Of a stretch of 9,351 bases of DNA, positions 1-8,106 are shown piece by piece. The stretch comes from an uncultured Brachyspira sp. Lineage in GTDB: Bacteria; Spirochaetota; Brachyspiria; Brachyspirales; Brachyspiraceae. The DNA is taken from positions 1 through 9,351 of the forward strand of contig CAKVCJ010000059.1 in assembly GCA_934725655.1 (NCBI GenBank), given 5' to 3'. Each line of letters begins with the position of its first letter. The stretch's first letter is position 1. Position numbers and translations under genes: made by a program. The notes beneath the pieces were generated by a model. It saw nothing but the letters and a program-made list of their open reading frames with translations. It did no database searches and had not been told where the DNA came from.

Positions 1-908
1 TTTTTTCTACAGTTATTATTGTATTAATTATAATATCATTTTCTTCTTTAATGATAACAGCAAATGATAATATTAGTAAAGATATAAACTACAAAAAAAC
101 AAATACCAATCAAAATACCTATGTAAGTAATAAAAAAGAAAATAAAAAAATTAGAATATTAATAGACCCTGGTCATAATGCTGCCACAAAAGGTGCTGTA
201 GGATTTTTGGGTTATGAATATTACATGACTCTAAGGCTTGCAAAACAACTTACAGCAATACTCGATAAAGATGATAGATTTGAATACACTCTAAGCAGAA
301 ATGGTGCTTTTTATGACAAACCTATAAAAGAATATATAACAAATAATTATGAAAAATTAATAGACATATACAATACAGAATTAGATAAAACTGAAAGAAC
401 TGGAAATCTAACAAGATATCAAACTATGGAACTTTATGCTATTAGACATTATGCTATAGATAATAATTTTGATGCTTTGATAAGTTTACATTTTGATTAT
501 ATGCCTTATATAAAACAAAGAGAAAAAACTGAAGGATTTCATATTATAGTAAGCCCATACAATGGCGAGTTTCAAACTTCTATGAAAATAGCAAATAAAA
601 TATCTAAAAGAATGCAGGAAAGTTATAAAATATCTCCAGTTATAGCAATAGATAATATACTTCCAGATAGCGTTTGGAAATTTTATAATAAAGAAGATTT
701 GCTAAACAAAGGAATTACTTTAAGAGGATTGGTTTTATTGGGGGACAGCTTCGAATATAACTACAATAAACAAACATTCAAAAAAGATATACCTTCTGTT
801 ATGATAGAATCAGGATTTATGCATGATTGGAGATTAGGAAGCACAAAAGAATTAAGCAATATCTCAGATAAAATATATAAAGCTTTAGTAGATGTATACT
901 GCAATTAA
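1..908 (+). CDS. N-acetylmuramoyl-L-alanine amidase, exported (5' end outside the window)
   Basis: This is a zinc-dependent Amidase_3-type peptidoglycan hydrolase that would cut the bond between N-acetylmuramic acid and L-alanine, acting outside the cytoplasmic membrane. The frame is open to the left edge (first whole codon at base 3). The 16 residues before the ATG at 51 read FSTVIIVLIIISFSSL, the hydrophobic core of a signal peptide or N-terminal anchor, so the ATG at 51 is probably internal and the true start is upstream of the window. Numbered from that ATG, a polar linker (about 5-33) precedes the catalytic domain. The expected zinc ligands are all present: His42 in IDPGHN, Glu56 in GYE and His147 in SLHFD. 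The catalytic Glu253 lies in MIESGF near the C-terminus. The protein ends soon after this motif, with no SPOR, LysM or SH3 domain visible. It converges on the glucokinase gene. The family is well supported. The physiological role (cell separation, recycling or flagellar insertion) is not shown by the sequence. Confidence 0.88.
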   Translation, partial: FSTVIIVLIIISFSSLMITANDNISKDINYKKTNTNQNTYVSNKKENKKIRILIDPGHNAATKGAVGFLGYEYYMTLRLAKQLTAILDKDDRFEYTLSRNGAFYDKPIKEYITNNYEKLIDIYNTELDKTERTGNLTRYQTMELYAIRHYAIDNNFDALISLHFDYMPYIKQREKTEGFHIIVSPYNGEFQTSMKIANKISKRMQESYKISPVIAIDNILPDSVWKFYNKEDLLNKGITLRGLVLLGDSFEYNYNKQTFKKDIPSVMIESGFMHDWRLGSTKELSNISDKIYKALVDVYCN

Positions 909-1858
909 TTTTTAAAAAACATAGCAGCACAGCCTAATACACCAGCATCGTTTCCTAAAGAAGCAGGTTTTATTTCAAGATTTCTTACCATCATTCTAAG
1001 CCCGTAATTATTTACAGCTCTTTTAATATGCTCTATCATCATATCAAAATCCTTACAAAGCCCGCCGCCTATAAGAACCAAATCCAAATCAAGCATATTC
1101 AAAGCCTGTGCTATAGACATGCCTAAATAATAAGAACATTCAGCAATAGTCTCCTTAGCAAGAATATCGCCATTTTTAGCCGCATCAAATATAGCCTTAG
1201 CCTTATCCCTTTCTAATTCTTCATAAGTTAAAGTAGTAGGTATAACATTTTTATGAATCTTTTGTTTAGCCATAGCAATAAAACCAGTAGCAGAAGCATA
1301 ACGCTCAATACATCCGCTTGAGCCGCAATTACATTTATCCCCATCAGGAACTACAAACACATGCCCTACTTCGCCAGCTCCCCCTAAAGAACCAGTAAAC
1401 AATTTTCCATTAAATACAAATCCGCCTCCAACACCAGTACCAAGTGTAATAAACATCACAGATTTATATTCTTTATCCTTACCGCTTCCATATTTAGCCT
1501 CCCCCAATGCCGCCATACTCGCATCATTGGCAGTTCTTACAGGCAAATCAAATAAATCTCCTATATCAGAAAACTTCATACCATGCAAACCTGGAACATT
1601 TTCTGCTCCGCCCATATGAAATGTCTCTGAATTCATGACACCAGGACAATCTAAACCAATACCTATAGCCCTATATTCTGAAGGCATATTCTCTAAAAGT
1701 TTTTTTATTATGTTTGATATATTTGTCTTATGCTCTTCAGAAGTAAAATTAGCCTCTATATTAAAATTGTCTTTATATAAAATTTTTCCCTCTTCATTGA
1801 TTATTGCACCCTTTATTGAAGTACCGCCAATATCTAAAGCAATAACAGCATCTTTCAT
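905..1858 (-). CDS. glcK: ROK-family glucokinase
   Basis: This is a cytoplasmic sugar kinase, most likely phosphorylating glucose to glucose-6-phosphate with ATP. The 317-aa length is normal for the family. The N-terminal phosphate-binding motif DIGGT is at residues 9-13. GAENVPGL (84-91) and TANDAS (109-114) carry the sugar-binding region and the predicted catalytic base Asp112. The second phosphate loop is TLGTGVGGG (138-146). GEVGH (162-166) supplies the sugar- and zinc-binding residues. The ROK zinc site is complete: His166, then CNCGSSGC with Cys176, Cys178 and Cys183, followed by Glu185. There is no N-terminal helix-turn-helix, so this is a kinase and not a NagC/XylR-type repressor. The ATG start is supported by GGAGG 10 nt upstream. 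The gene is visibly less AT-rich than the operon across the divergent promoter region. Other ROK hexokinases (fructokinase, N-acetylmannosamine kinase) are possible, but the NVPGL context favours glucokinase. The symbol is by family, not by orthology test. Confidence 0.92.
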   Translation of the reverse strand: MKDAVIALDIGGTSIKGAIINEEGKILYKDNFNIEANFTSEEHKTNISNIIKKLLENMPSEYRAIGIGLDCPGVMNSETFHMGGAENVPGLHGMKFSDIGDLFDLPVRTANDASMAALGEAKYGSGKDKEYKSVMFITLGTGVGGGFVFNGKLFTGSLGGAGEVGHVFVVPDGDKCNCGSSGCIERYASATGFIAMAKQKIHKNVIPTTLTYEELERDKAKAIFDAAKNGDILAKETIAECSYYLGMSIAQALNMLDLDLVLIGGGLCKDFDMMIEHIKRAVNNYGLRMMVRNLEIKPASLGNDAGVLGCAAMFFKN

Positions 1859-1868
1859 TATTTATATG

Positions 1869-1873
1869 CCTCC
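1869..1873 (-). promoter_or_regulatory. Ribosome binding site of the glucokinase gene
   Basis: Read on the minus strand this is GGAGG, 10 nt before the ATG at 1858. It is a strong Shine-Dalgarno match and fixes the start codon. Confidence 0.8.
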
Positions 1874-1890
1874 ATAATTTTATAATTTTA

Positions 1891-1919
1891 ATTTTAGTAT
1901 TAAGATAAAAAATTGTCAA
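1891..1919 (-). promoter_or_regulatory. Sigma-70 type promoter for the glucokinase gene
   Basis: On the minus strand a perfect -35 box TTGACA (1914-1919) is followed by exactly 17 bp and a -10 box TAAAAT (1891-1896), one mismatch from TATAAT. The start of transcription would fall near base 1884, giving a short leader of about 25 nt that carries the GGAGG ribosome binding site. No operator-like inverted repeat is evident across it, so it reads as a constitutive housekeeping promoter. Confidence 0.75.
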
Positions 1920-1954
1920 TGATTAATATGATTATAAAATAACAAAAATAATTT

Positions 1955-1977
1955 TTATATAATATTGGTTATATAAT
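1955..1977. repeat. Short direct repeat TTATATAAT, two copies 14 bp apart
   Basis: TTATATAAT occurs at 1955-1963 and again at 1969-1977, separated by ATTGG. Each copy contains TATAAT on the plus strand, but neither has a good -35 box 16-18 bp upstream. It lies between the two divergent genes. In DNA this AT-rich a 9-bp A/T repeat can arise by chance, so a regulatory role is only a possibility. Confidence 0.3.
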
Positions 1978-1997
1978 ACATATTTCTAACAATTTCA

Positions 1998-2025
1998 TTG
2001 ATTTATAAATACTTTATGTTATAAT
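1998..2025 (+). promoter_or_regulatory. Best promoter candidate for the helicase operon
   Basis: TTGATT (1998-2003; four of six match TTGACA) is followed by 16 bp and a perfect TATAAT (2020-2025). Transcription would begin near 2032 and leave a leader of roughly 117 nt before the ATG at 2149. I see no recognisable riboswitch or stable hairpin in that leader. A second candidate lies downstream: TTATTT (2069-2074), 17 bp, then TATAAT (2092-2097), which would give a leader of about 45 nt. The AT-rich background makes chance matches common, so only the region is reasonably certain. Confidence 0.5.
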
Positions 2026-2041
2026 TTCATAAATTTATAAA
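2001..2041. repeat. Paired ATTTATAAA repeats flanking the -10 box
   Basis: ATTTATAAA occurs at 2001-2009 and 2033-2041, with starts 32 bp apart (about three helical turns), on either side of the TATAAT at 2020-2025. The first copy is part of a perfect 10-bp palindrome ATTTATAAAT (2001-2010), and a second palindrome ATAAATTTAT covers 2029-2038. The arrangement would suit a dimeric repressor binding around the promoter. It is made only of A and T in a very AT-rich spacer, so it may be coincidence. Confidence 0.25.
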
Positions 2042-2136
2042 ATCTTATTACGCAGCCAATAAAAATAATTATTTAAAAATAAATATATGTATATAATACC
2101 GTTGTTAATAAACTAAAAAATTACTATACACAATAT

Positions 2137-2140
2137 GGAG
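2137..2140 (+). promoter_or_regulatory. Ribosome binding site of the helicase gene
   Basis: GGAG sits 8 nt before the ATG at 2149 and supports that start. No other in-frame start upstream has a comparable signal. Confidence 0.65.
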
Positions 2141-2148
2141 AATATAAA

Positions 2149-5100
2149 ATGTCTGACGAGGATATTTATTTTAATGATAATGGAAAAAAATTATATTTAC
2201 AATATAGTAATAATGATACTGAAAAGCTTAATAATAGTATAAAAGAATTAGAGAAAAACTTTCCCCATATTTTTTATGGTATAGAAGATAATAACAAAAA
2301 ATTAAATTATTTATTAGAAAAATGTTTTTTGGAAGGCTATAATAATACTTGTTATTTTACAAATGCCTCCCATACATATATAGATAAAAAAGGTGAAGCA
2401 AAAGAATCGAGAAAATTATATTTAAGACCTAAAAAGACAATATTTTTAGAAGAGAATATTAGTGATGATTTAACTTTGTCTTTCAGAGGATATGTAAGTA
2501 TAGGTTTTTTTGTCATAAATGAAATAGTTGTTATAGGAAACTATGAGGGATGTAAGGAATTTGAAACTGAGATAAATATTACTCCTTATCATACTAATAT
2601 TCCTCCAGGTCATAGAGGTGAATATTTAAATGAATTGATTAACAGTACTAAAAATAAATCTATTGCCGAGCATTTAAATAGAAATCTTGAAGATTGGAGT
2701 AAGTATTTAGATTGGAGAAAAGAGCTTGTAAAAATAAGATTAGTCGGCATAAAATATTTTAATTTCTATTTTGATGAAGATAAACAGTATATTATATTTC
2801 ATTTGGCAGCTCCTTCAAAAAATGATTTTGATAAAATAAGAAGATATTTTATTAAAAGAGAAAATATAAAAGTGTTTGACAATGAATATTCATCAAATGA
2901 ATGGATATTTAAATTTAATGAAAAAAGCAGAAAGAATAGGGATGCTATACCTTTAGGGAGATATGTAAGAATAATAAAAGAGATGAATTATAATCCATCT
3001 AAAGAAGAAATAGAGAAATTAAATAACTTAAAACAAAAAAATAAAAAAGAAGGAATAGAAGGCTTTGATTTTTATATACCTGAAGATATAAAAGAAAATA
3101 TAGAATCCATTTCTGATAATCCGTATTTAATAGAAATGGCTTTTGAAATAGAAGAAAGTATTTTAGACGAATTAAAAAATAATATTAAAGATGATATTTT
3201 AGATAAAAAAGTGGTAAAGGCTTATGTTGAAGAGAAAGTATTAAATAAATTTAAAAATGATGGTTTTTTAGCATTATCTGCTGTAGGAGATTTTGTATTG
3301 ATAGGAAGGCTTCAATCGGCAATAGCAAGATTAAGAAAAGATGAAAGCTATTGTCCTAATCTTCCTTTATGGTTATTTAATATAAAAATGGCAGAAATAC
3401 CAAATATTGATGATATAAAAATAGATAAATGGTTAAATAATGACATAAAAAATAATAATGAACAAAAGATGGCTATTATAAAAATGCTTGCTGCAAAAGA
3501 TGTTTGTCTTATTCAAGGCCCTCCGGGTACAGGAAAAACTACTGTTATAGCTGAGGCAATATATCAATTTGTTTTAAGAGGAGAAAGAGTATTGATAGCT
3601 TCTCAAACTAATTTAGCAGTTGACAATGCTTTAGAAAGACTTGCTAAAGAGCCTATTATAAGAGCTATAAGACTTAATGCACAAAAAAGCACAGAAGATA
3701 TAGAACATATGACAGAAGATAAAGTATTAAATTACTTTTTTAAAAATATTGCTGATAAATTAGATTCTAATTATTTAAATAAATGGGAAAATAATGAAAG
3801 AACAATAAACAATTTAGATAAGGCTTTAAGAGATATAAATCAATATATAGAAAGAATAAATCAATATAAAAATAAATTAAACACTCTAAAAGAAAAAAAA
3901 GAAAAATTATATAATGATATAAATACTTTTAATGAAAAAATTAATCGTATAAAAAATAATGATTTAAATAGGATAAAAAATCAAATAACTCTTTTTAATA
4001 AATTTATAAAAGATAAATGTGATATAGATATTATAATATTGCCAAAAGATTATATTAATTTGATATTAAACGATATAAATAAATTTATGTATTCATTAGA
4101 AAATATTAAATTAGATACATTAAATATCAATATAGATATGCCAGACGATATACTTACAAAAGGTTTAAAAAATATTTATAGAAATATTAATCATTTTTAT
4201 GAGATGAGGAAGGATATAGAATCTTCTGAGGATAGTGCAATTTCTCCTCAACTAAAACTTTTAGATGCTGAAATATCTAATATAATAGATAAAATGAAAT
4301 ATGATAATATATCTGATGAAGATTATGATAGCTTTAAAACAAAATTGAAAAAATTAAAACAAGATAAAGATAAATTAAAAACTAATAGTTTTGAATTAAA
4401 AGAGATTTATAAAGTAATATTAGATGAAAGTATAATAAGCGAATATAATAACACCAAAAATACTAATATTATAAAAAACTATATAAATAAAAATATTTCA
4501 AAAATAGATGAAATAAAAAAAGTATTTGATAATATAGAAGAATATTCTAATACTTATAAAGATTCACTAAAAAAAGAAGAAGATACAAAAGAATTAGAAA
4601 ATCAGTTAAAAACAGCTGAGGGCGAAATAAGAACTATAAATGAAGAAGAAAATAATCTCATAAAGAGCTTAAATGAAGATAATAAGAAAATAAGTAATAT
4701 AAAAAAAGAAAATAATATTTCTGATGAAACACATAATGATGAAATTTATAATATATTATTATCAAAAAGAGAAGAAATTTCTAAAAGCATAGAAGAAGAT
4801 AAAGATTTTAGAAATAATTTTGAAAATCTTATTAATAAATTTAAATATAAGCTTAACAATACAGATATAAAATATGAAAATGCATTTTTTAAAGATAAAT
4901 ACATAAACTCTTGTAATGTTGTAGGTATTTCCTGCACAGAAAATACAAGGATTCTTGAAGAAAAAGGCTTTAATTATTTTGATGTAGTTATTATAGACGA
5001 AGTTAGTAAAGCAACCCCTGCTGAATTATTAATACCAATGCTTAAATCAAAAAAAGTAATACTTGTAGGCGACCATAGACAGCTTCCCCCTCTTTTTGGA

Positions 5101-6078
5101 GAGTATGAAAAATCTTATAAAGAAATTATTGATACTATAGAGGATATTGAAGAAAATAAGGAAATAAGAAATATACTTACAGAAGAGAATTTCAATAAAT
5201 TTGAAAAGATGGTAACTTCTTCAATATTTAAAGAATATTTTGAAAAGGCACCTAAAGAAATAAAACATTCATTATTAACTCAATTTAGAATGCATAGTGA
5301 CATAATGAATATTATAAACAGATTCTATGAAGGCAGATTAGAATTAGGAATACCAAAAGATAAAGAAAACATACTTAAAAACCATAAATTAGAAATAAAA
5401 AGAATAGATAATTTACCTTTTATATTACCAAATAAACATGCCTATTGGATAGATTCATCTTCAATAAAAATATCAGAAAATACATACGAAAACATATATG
5501 AATCCACTTATAAAAACAGCACCTCTTATTATAATATATTAGAAATAAATATTATAATAGAGTTATTAAAAAAAATTGCTAATGCATATAAAAAATTAAA
5601 TTTGGAAGAAAAACCTACAATAGGAGTAATAAGTTTATATCAGCTTCAAGTGAATAAACTTAGAAATATACTGAAAGAAGAAAAAAGAAAAGGCTGTGAT
5701 TTTTCTTCAATATATATAGATATCAATACAGTTGATAGATTTCAGGGTAAAGAAAAAGAAATAGTAATAGTAAGCTTAGTAAGAAATCCTCAAACAGGAA
5801 AATCAAAATCTAAACATATTACAGCTTTTGAAAGGGTGAATGTTGCTTTCTCAAGGGCTCAAAAAGCTTTAATAATAGTAGGAGCCAAAACATTATACGA
5901 AAAATTAAATGTGGAACTTCCTAATATGGACAGAGAAGGGAAAGAAAATAAGAAAGTATATAAAGAAATAATAGCTGATTTAATTTATAAAAATTGTTTA
6001 TTTAATAGTGATTGTGTAATATCGCATGAAAAAGCGAGAAATATTTTAAAAAAATACAATAATAAAATGGATAATTAA
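2149..6078 (+). CDS. Large SF1 (Upf1/DNA2-like) helicase with coiled-coil insertion
   Basis: This is an ATP-driven DNA or RNA helicase/translocase of superfamily 1, probably cytoplasmic. All core motifs are present: Q-motif Gln439; Walker A GPPGTGKT 457-464; motif Ia SQTNLAVDN 485-493; Walker B IIDEVSKAT 948-956 with Asp950 and Glu951; motif III GDHRQLPP 974-981; motif IV QFRMH 1045-1049; motif V VDRFQGKE 1195-1202; motif VI RVNVAFSRA 1229-1237. The ATPase therefore looks intact. The GPPGTGKT/DRFQGKE/NVAFSRA combination is typical of the Upf1-like branch (AAA_11/AAA_12) and differs from UvrD/Rep. Residues 1-430 form an unrecognised N-terminal region with no evident nuclease motif. Between motif Ia and Walker B lies a roughly 370-residue Lys/Glu/Asn/Ile-rich segment (about 545-915) that reads as long coiled coil, unusually large for this position. 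The tail after motif VI is short, with no PLD or Cas4-like nuclease. It is the first gene of the operon, and its TAA touches the next ATG. The helicase call is firm; substrate and role are unknown. Confidence 0.93.
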   Translation: MSDEDIYFNDNGKKLYLQYSNNDTEKLNNSIKELEKNFPHIFYGIEDNNKKLNYLLEKCFLEGYNNTCYFTNASHTYIDKKGEAKESRKLYLRPKKTIFLEENISDDLTLSFRGYVSIGFFVINEIVVIGNYEGCKEFETEINITPYHTNIPPGHRGEYLNELINSTKNKSIAEHLNRNLEDWSKYLDWRKELVKIRLVGIKYFNFYFDEDKQYIIFHLAAPSKNDFDKIRRYFIKRENIKVFDNEYSSNEWIFKFNEKSRKNRDAIPLGRYVRIIKEMNYNPSKEEIEKLNNLKQKNKKEGIEGFDFYIPEDIKENIESISDNPYLIEMAFEIEESILDELKNNIKDDILDKKVVKAYVEEKVLNKFKNDGFLALSAVGDFVLIGRLQSAIARLRKDESYCPNLPLWLFNIKMAEIPNIDDIKIDKWLNNDIKNNNEQKMAIIKMLAAKDVCLIQGPPGTGKTTVIAEAIYQFVLRGERVLIASQTNLAVDNALERLAKEPIIRAIRLNAQKSTEDIEHMTEDKVLNYFFKNIADKLDSNYLNKWENNERTINNLDKALRDINQYIERINQYKNKLNTLKEKKEKLYNDINTFNEKINRIKNNDLNRIKNQITLFNKFIKDKCDIDIIILPKDYINLILNDINKFMYSLENIKLDTLNINIDMPDDILTKGLKNIYRNINHFYEMRKDIESSEDSAISPQLKLLDAEISNIIDKMKYDNISDEDYDSFKTKLKKLKQDKDKLKTNSFELKEIYKVILDESIISEYNNTKNTNIIKNYINKNISKIDEIKKVFDNIEEYSNTYKDSLKKEEDTKELENQLKTAEGEIRTINEEENNLIKSLNEDNKKISNIKKENNISDETHNDEIYNILLSKREEISKSIEEDKDFRNNFENLINKFKYKLNNTDIKYENAFFKDKYINSCNVVGISCTENTRILEEKGFNYFDVVIIDEVSKATPAELLIPMLKSKKVILVGDHRQLPPLFGEYEKSYKEIIDTIEDIEENKEIRNILTEENFNKFEKMVTSSIFKEYFEKAPKEIKHSLLTQFRMHSDIMNIINRFYEGRLELGIPKDKENILKNHKLEIKRIDNLPFILPNKHAYWIDSSSIKISENTYENIYESTYKNSTSYYNILEINIIIELLKKIANAYKKLNLEEKPTIGVISLYQLQVNKLRNILKEEKRKGCDFSSIYIDINTVDRFQGKEKEIVIVSLVRNPQTGKSKSKHITAFERVNVAFSRAQKALIIVGAKTLYEKLNVELPNMDREGKENKKVYKEIIADLIYKNCLFNSDCVISHEKARNILKKYNNKMDN

Positions 6079-8094
6079 ATGAAAATAACAGATATATCTT
6101 TTTCAAGGCCATATATAAAATTTGATTCTATTGTTCATCATTTTACATCAAGAAAATCTATAACAATGGAATGGATTATATTAGAATTGTTAAGCCATAA
6201 ATATGATGAAAAATATAATGAAAAATCTCTAAAAGAAATAATTGAAAATTTTCTCTATATACCAGATTCAGACTTACTTATAAAAGACTCTTTAATAGAA
6301 TTGTTTAATATGAAAGCCATAGAAACAGATGATGTATTTATAAATAAGAATCTCTCTTTAAGAGATATAAAATTATCACAAATAAAAATATCAGAAACAG
6401 GAATAAAATTACAAAGTGAAGGATTATTACCGGGCGAAGATAGAAATGAAAGAGTTTCTTTTCTTTCTGATGTACTCGAACATAAACTTGAACTATATAA
6501 TAATAATAATAAATTAGACAGCAAAGCCAAAGGTATAAAATTAGTAGATTTTGATGAAAATAATGAAGATGAAGACATTAAAGAAGGTGATAAAAATTAT
6601 GATGATTCAAAAATAATATTTGATTATAATAAAGCAAAAGAAATTATAGAAAGCTATAGAGATAAAGATAAATTTCCTTGGCTTCAGGAAACATCAGAAA
6701 TAAAAGATATAATCAGAGGAGAACATACAATATTGTGGAGCAATATTAAAGATGAAATTCATTTACTTGAAGATGGTAAAATAGAATTAAAAAATAGAAA
6801 AGAATCTGAAAATATTAACAAAATAATAATTAAAAATATAAATAAGATATTTACAAATAATTATGATTTTGAATTCAATGATTTTGATTATAGTATTTTT
6901 CCAAATTTAGTTAATATATATGCATCAGATAGAATAAATGAACAACTACAAAATATATTTAAAAATAAAGACTATATTATAATAAATAAAAAATTATATA
7001 AAGATGAAATTAAAACAAACGCTGATTTTATATTGATATACGGAGCCGATGATTTCAGTATAGATATAAATAATAAAAAAATATATATCACTATAAATGA
7101 AGATATGCCTTTAGAAAATTGTATTGCTTTAAATAAAGATAAAACTAATATCAATATAGCAAATTTTAATATTCATAATGATTTTGGAGATGGGAATATT
7201 GTTTTAGGATATGCTGTTAATAATAAGTATAGTAATTTGACTTCAATAATAAAAGATATTATCAATAAGTATCAGAATAAAGATAGAAGAATACTATTTG
7301 TAAATTTATTTATAGGGGGTGTTGATGAATTTAGAAATAATATTCTGGAAATATTTAACAGTAAAGAAAATTTTAATGAGGCGGTTGATTTTTTATACGA
7401 AATTACTAATCAGGCAAAAGAAATAAATCTTAAAGATAATAATAGAGAAACAATTATTAATTATATACTTTCATACAATAAAAAAGCTAACAGCATAAAG
7501 AATATAAACACACTTATAGAATATTTAAAAGATGTACATTCAAAATTAAACAACAATGATATTATTTCTAAATTGTATATAAGTATAATAAAAAAGAATA
7601 ATATAATATCTGCCAATTTAGCTGATACAAATAATTTATTTAATTTTCTAAATGGATTAAAAATAAATATTAAAGATATAGACAGTATACCAAGAAATTT
7701 ATACAAAAATGCTTTTATAGAAATGATAAGAAAATATATATCAGACACTAAATATAGATTTGAAAAATTATCATTTGCAGAAGATGCTGTTAATAGCATA
7801 GCAAACAATATAAAAAGTATAGAAAACAATTTAAAATTGGATGAAGGATATATTTATAATAATAATTATTCTATTGAAGATATAAAACAGATTAATACCA
7901 TTAACGGCAATATTAAAAATAATTTAGATAATATAGATAAAAAAATAAAAGATATTTCAAATAAATTAGGTATAGAAGAAACATCTATAAGCAGCATCAT
8001 AATTAATGATAAATTAAAAACTATAAAAAACAAACTTCAAAACAATATTACTGATAATAGCAGTAAAAACAAAAAGAAAAATAAAAACAGATAA
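6079..8094 (+). CDS. Uncharacterised 671-aa protein, possible N-terminal winged-helix region
   Basis: I do not recognise the family. The ATG directly follows the helicase TAA with no gap, and only a weak TGGA lies upstream, which suggests translation by re-initiation after the helicase and a linked stoichiometry. Residues about 1-120 are compact and mixed helix/strand, ending in SETGIKLQSEGLLPG (105-119). A 'T-x-G....-GLLPG' ending after alternating helices resembles the wing of winged-helix domains; this is a pattern-based guess. An acidic stretch follows (about 159-172, FDENNEDEDIKEGD). A central region (about 270-430) has alternating hydrophobic strands and helices, for example DRRILFVNLFIGG, as in an alpha/beta fold. 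The last ~240 residues are mostly helical, with heptad-like coiled coil towards the end and a basic tail rich in Lys/Asn. There is no Walker motif, HKD phospholipase motif, PD-ExK signature or transmembrane helix that I can see. It is probably a structural or adaptor partner of the helicase. Confidence 0.85.
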   Translation: MKITDISFSRPYIKFDSIVHHFTSRKSITMEWIILELLSHKYDEKYNEKSLKEIIENFLYIPDSDLLIKDSLIELFNMKAIETDDVFINKNLSLRDIKLSQIKISETGIKLQSEGLLPGEDRNERVSFLSDVLEHKLELYNNNNKLDSKAKGIKLVDFDENNEDEDIKEGDKNYDDSKIIFDYNKAKEIIESYRDKDKFPWLQETSEIKDIIRGEHTILWSNIKDEIHLLEDGKIELKNRKESENINKIIIKNINKIFTNNYDFEFNDFDYSIFPNLVNIYASDRINEQLQNIFKNKDYIIINKKLYKDEIKTNADFILIYGADDFSIDINNKKIYITINEDMPLENCIALNKDKTNINIANFNIHNDFGDGNIVLGYAVNNKYSNLTSIIKDIINKYQNKDRRILFVNLFIGGVDEFRNNILEIFNSKENFNEAVDFLYEITNQAKEINLKDNNRETIINYILSYNKKANSIKNINTLIEYLKDVHSKLNNNDIISKLYISIIKKNNIISANLADTNNLFNFLNGLKINIKDIDSIPRNLYKNAFIEMIRKYISDTKYRFEKLSFAEDAVNSIANNIKSIENNLKLDEGYIYNNNYSIEDIKQINTINGNIKNNLDNIDKKIKDISNKLGIEETSISSIIINDKLKTIKNKLQNNITDNSSKNKKKNKNR

Positions 8095-8099
8095 AGGAG
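8093..8099 (+). promoter_or_regulatory. Strong ribosome binding site overlapping the upstream stop codon
   Basis: AAAGGAG overlaps the TAA of the preceding gene (8092-8094) and lies 7 nt before the ATG at 8107. It is much stronger than the signal at the helicase/671-aa junction, so the third gene is probably initiated independently and perhaps made at a higher level. Confidence 0.75.
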
Positions 8100-8106
8100 T
8101 TTTATT

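Noticed and set aside
909..918. Palindrome TTTTTAAAAA at the convergent junction as a bidirectional terminator
   Set aside because: It is A/T only, has no G/C stem and no loop, and sits within the end of the glucokinase gene; it would not form a stable hairpin.
1635..1877. Plus-strand 80-aa open frame over the 5' end of the glucokinase gene
   Set aside because: It is antisense to a clearly conserved ROK coding sequence, lacks a convincing ribosome binding site, and its translation shows no recognisable domain.
2026..2148. Riboswitch or structured leader before the helicase gene
   Set aside because: The leader is almost entirely A/T, with no conserved riboswitch core and no G/C-paired stems that I can find.
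3893..3900. Run of eight A in the helicase gene (and another at 8586-8593) as phase-variation tracts
   Set aside because: Runs of seven or eight A are expected in Lys-rich genes at this base composition, they are not near the starts, and the frames are intact.
2149..6078. Identification of the helicase gene as Mokosh
   Set aside because: Mokosh joins an Upf1-like helicase with a protein kinase or a PLD nuclease domain; neither a kinase motif set nor an HKD motif is visible here or in the next two proteins.
6255..6578. Minus-strand 107-aa Ser/Leu/Phe-rich open frame (with similar ones at 4746, 6972, 7461 and 8580)
   Set aside because: These are shadows of the Lys/Glu/Asn-rich plus-strand genes. 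Reverse reading of such codons yields Ser/Phe/Leu-rich hydrophobic sequence that only mimics membrane proteins.
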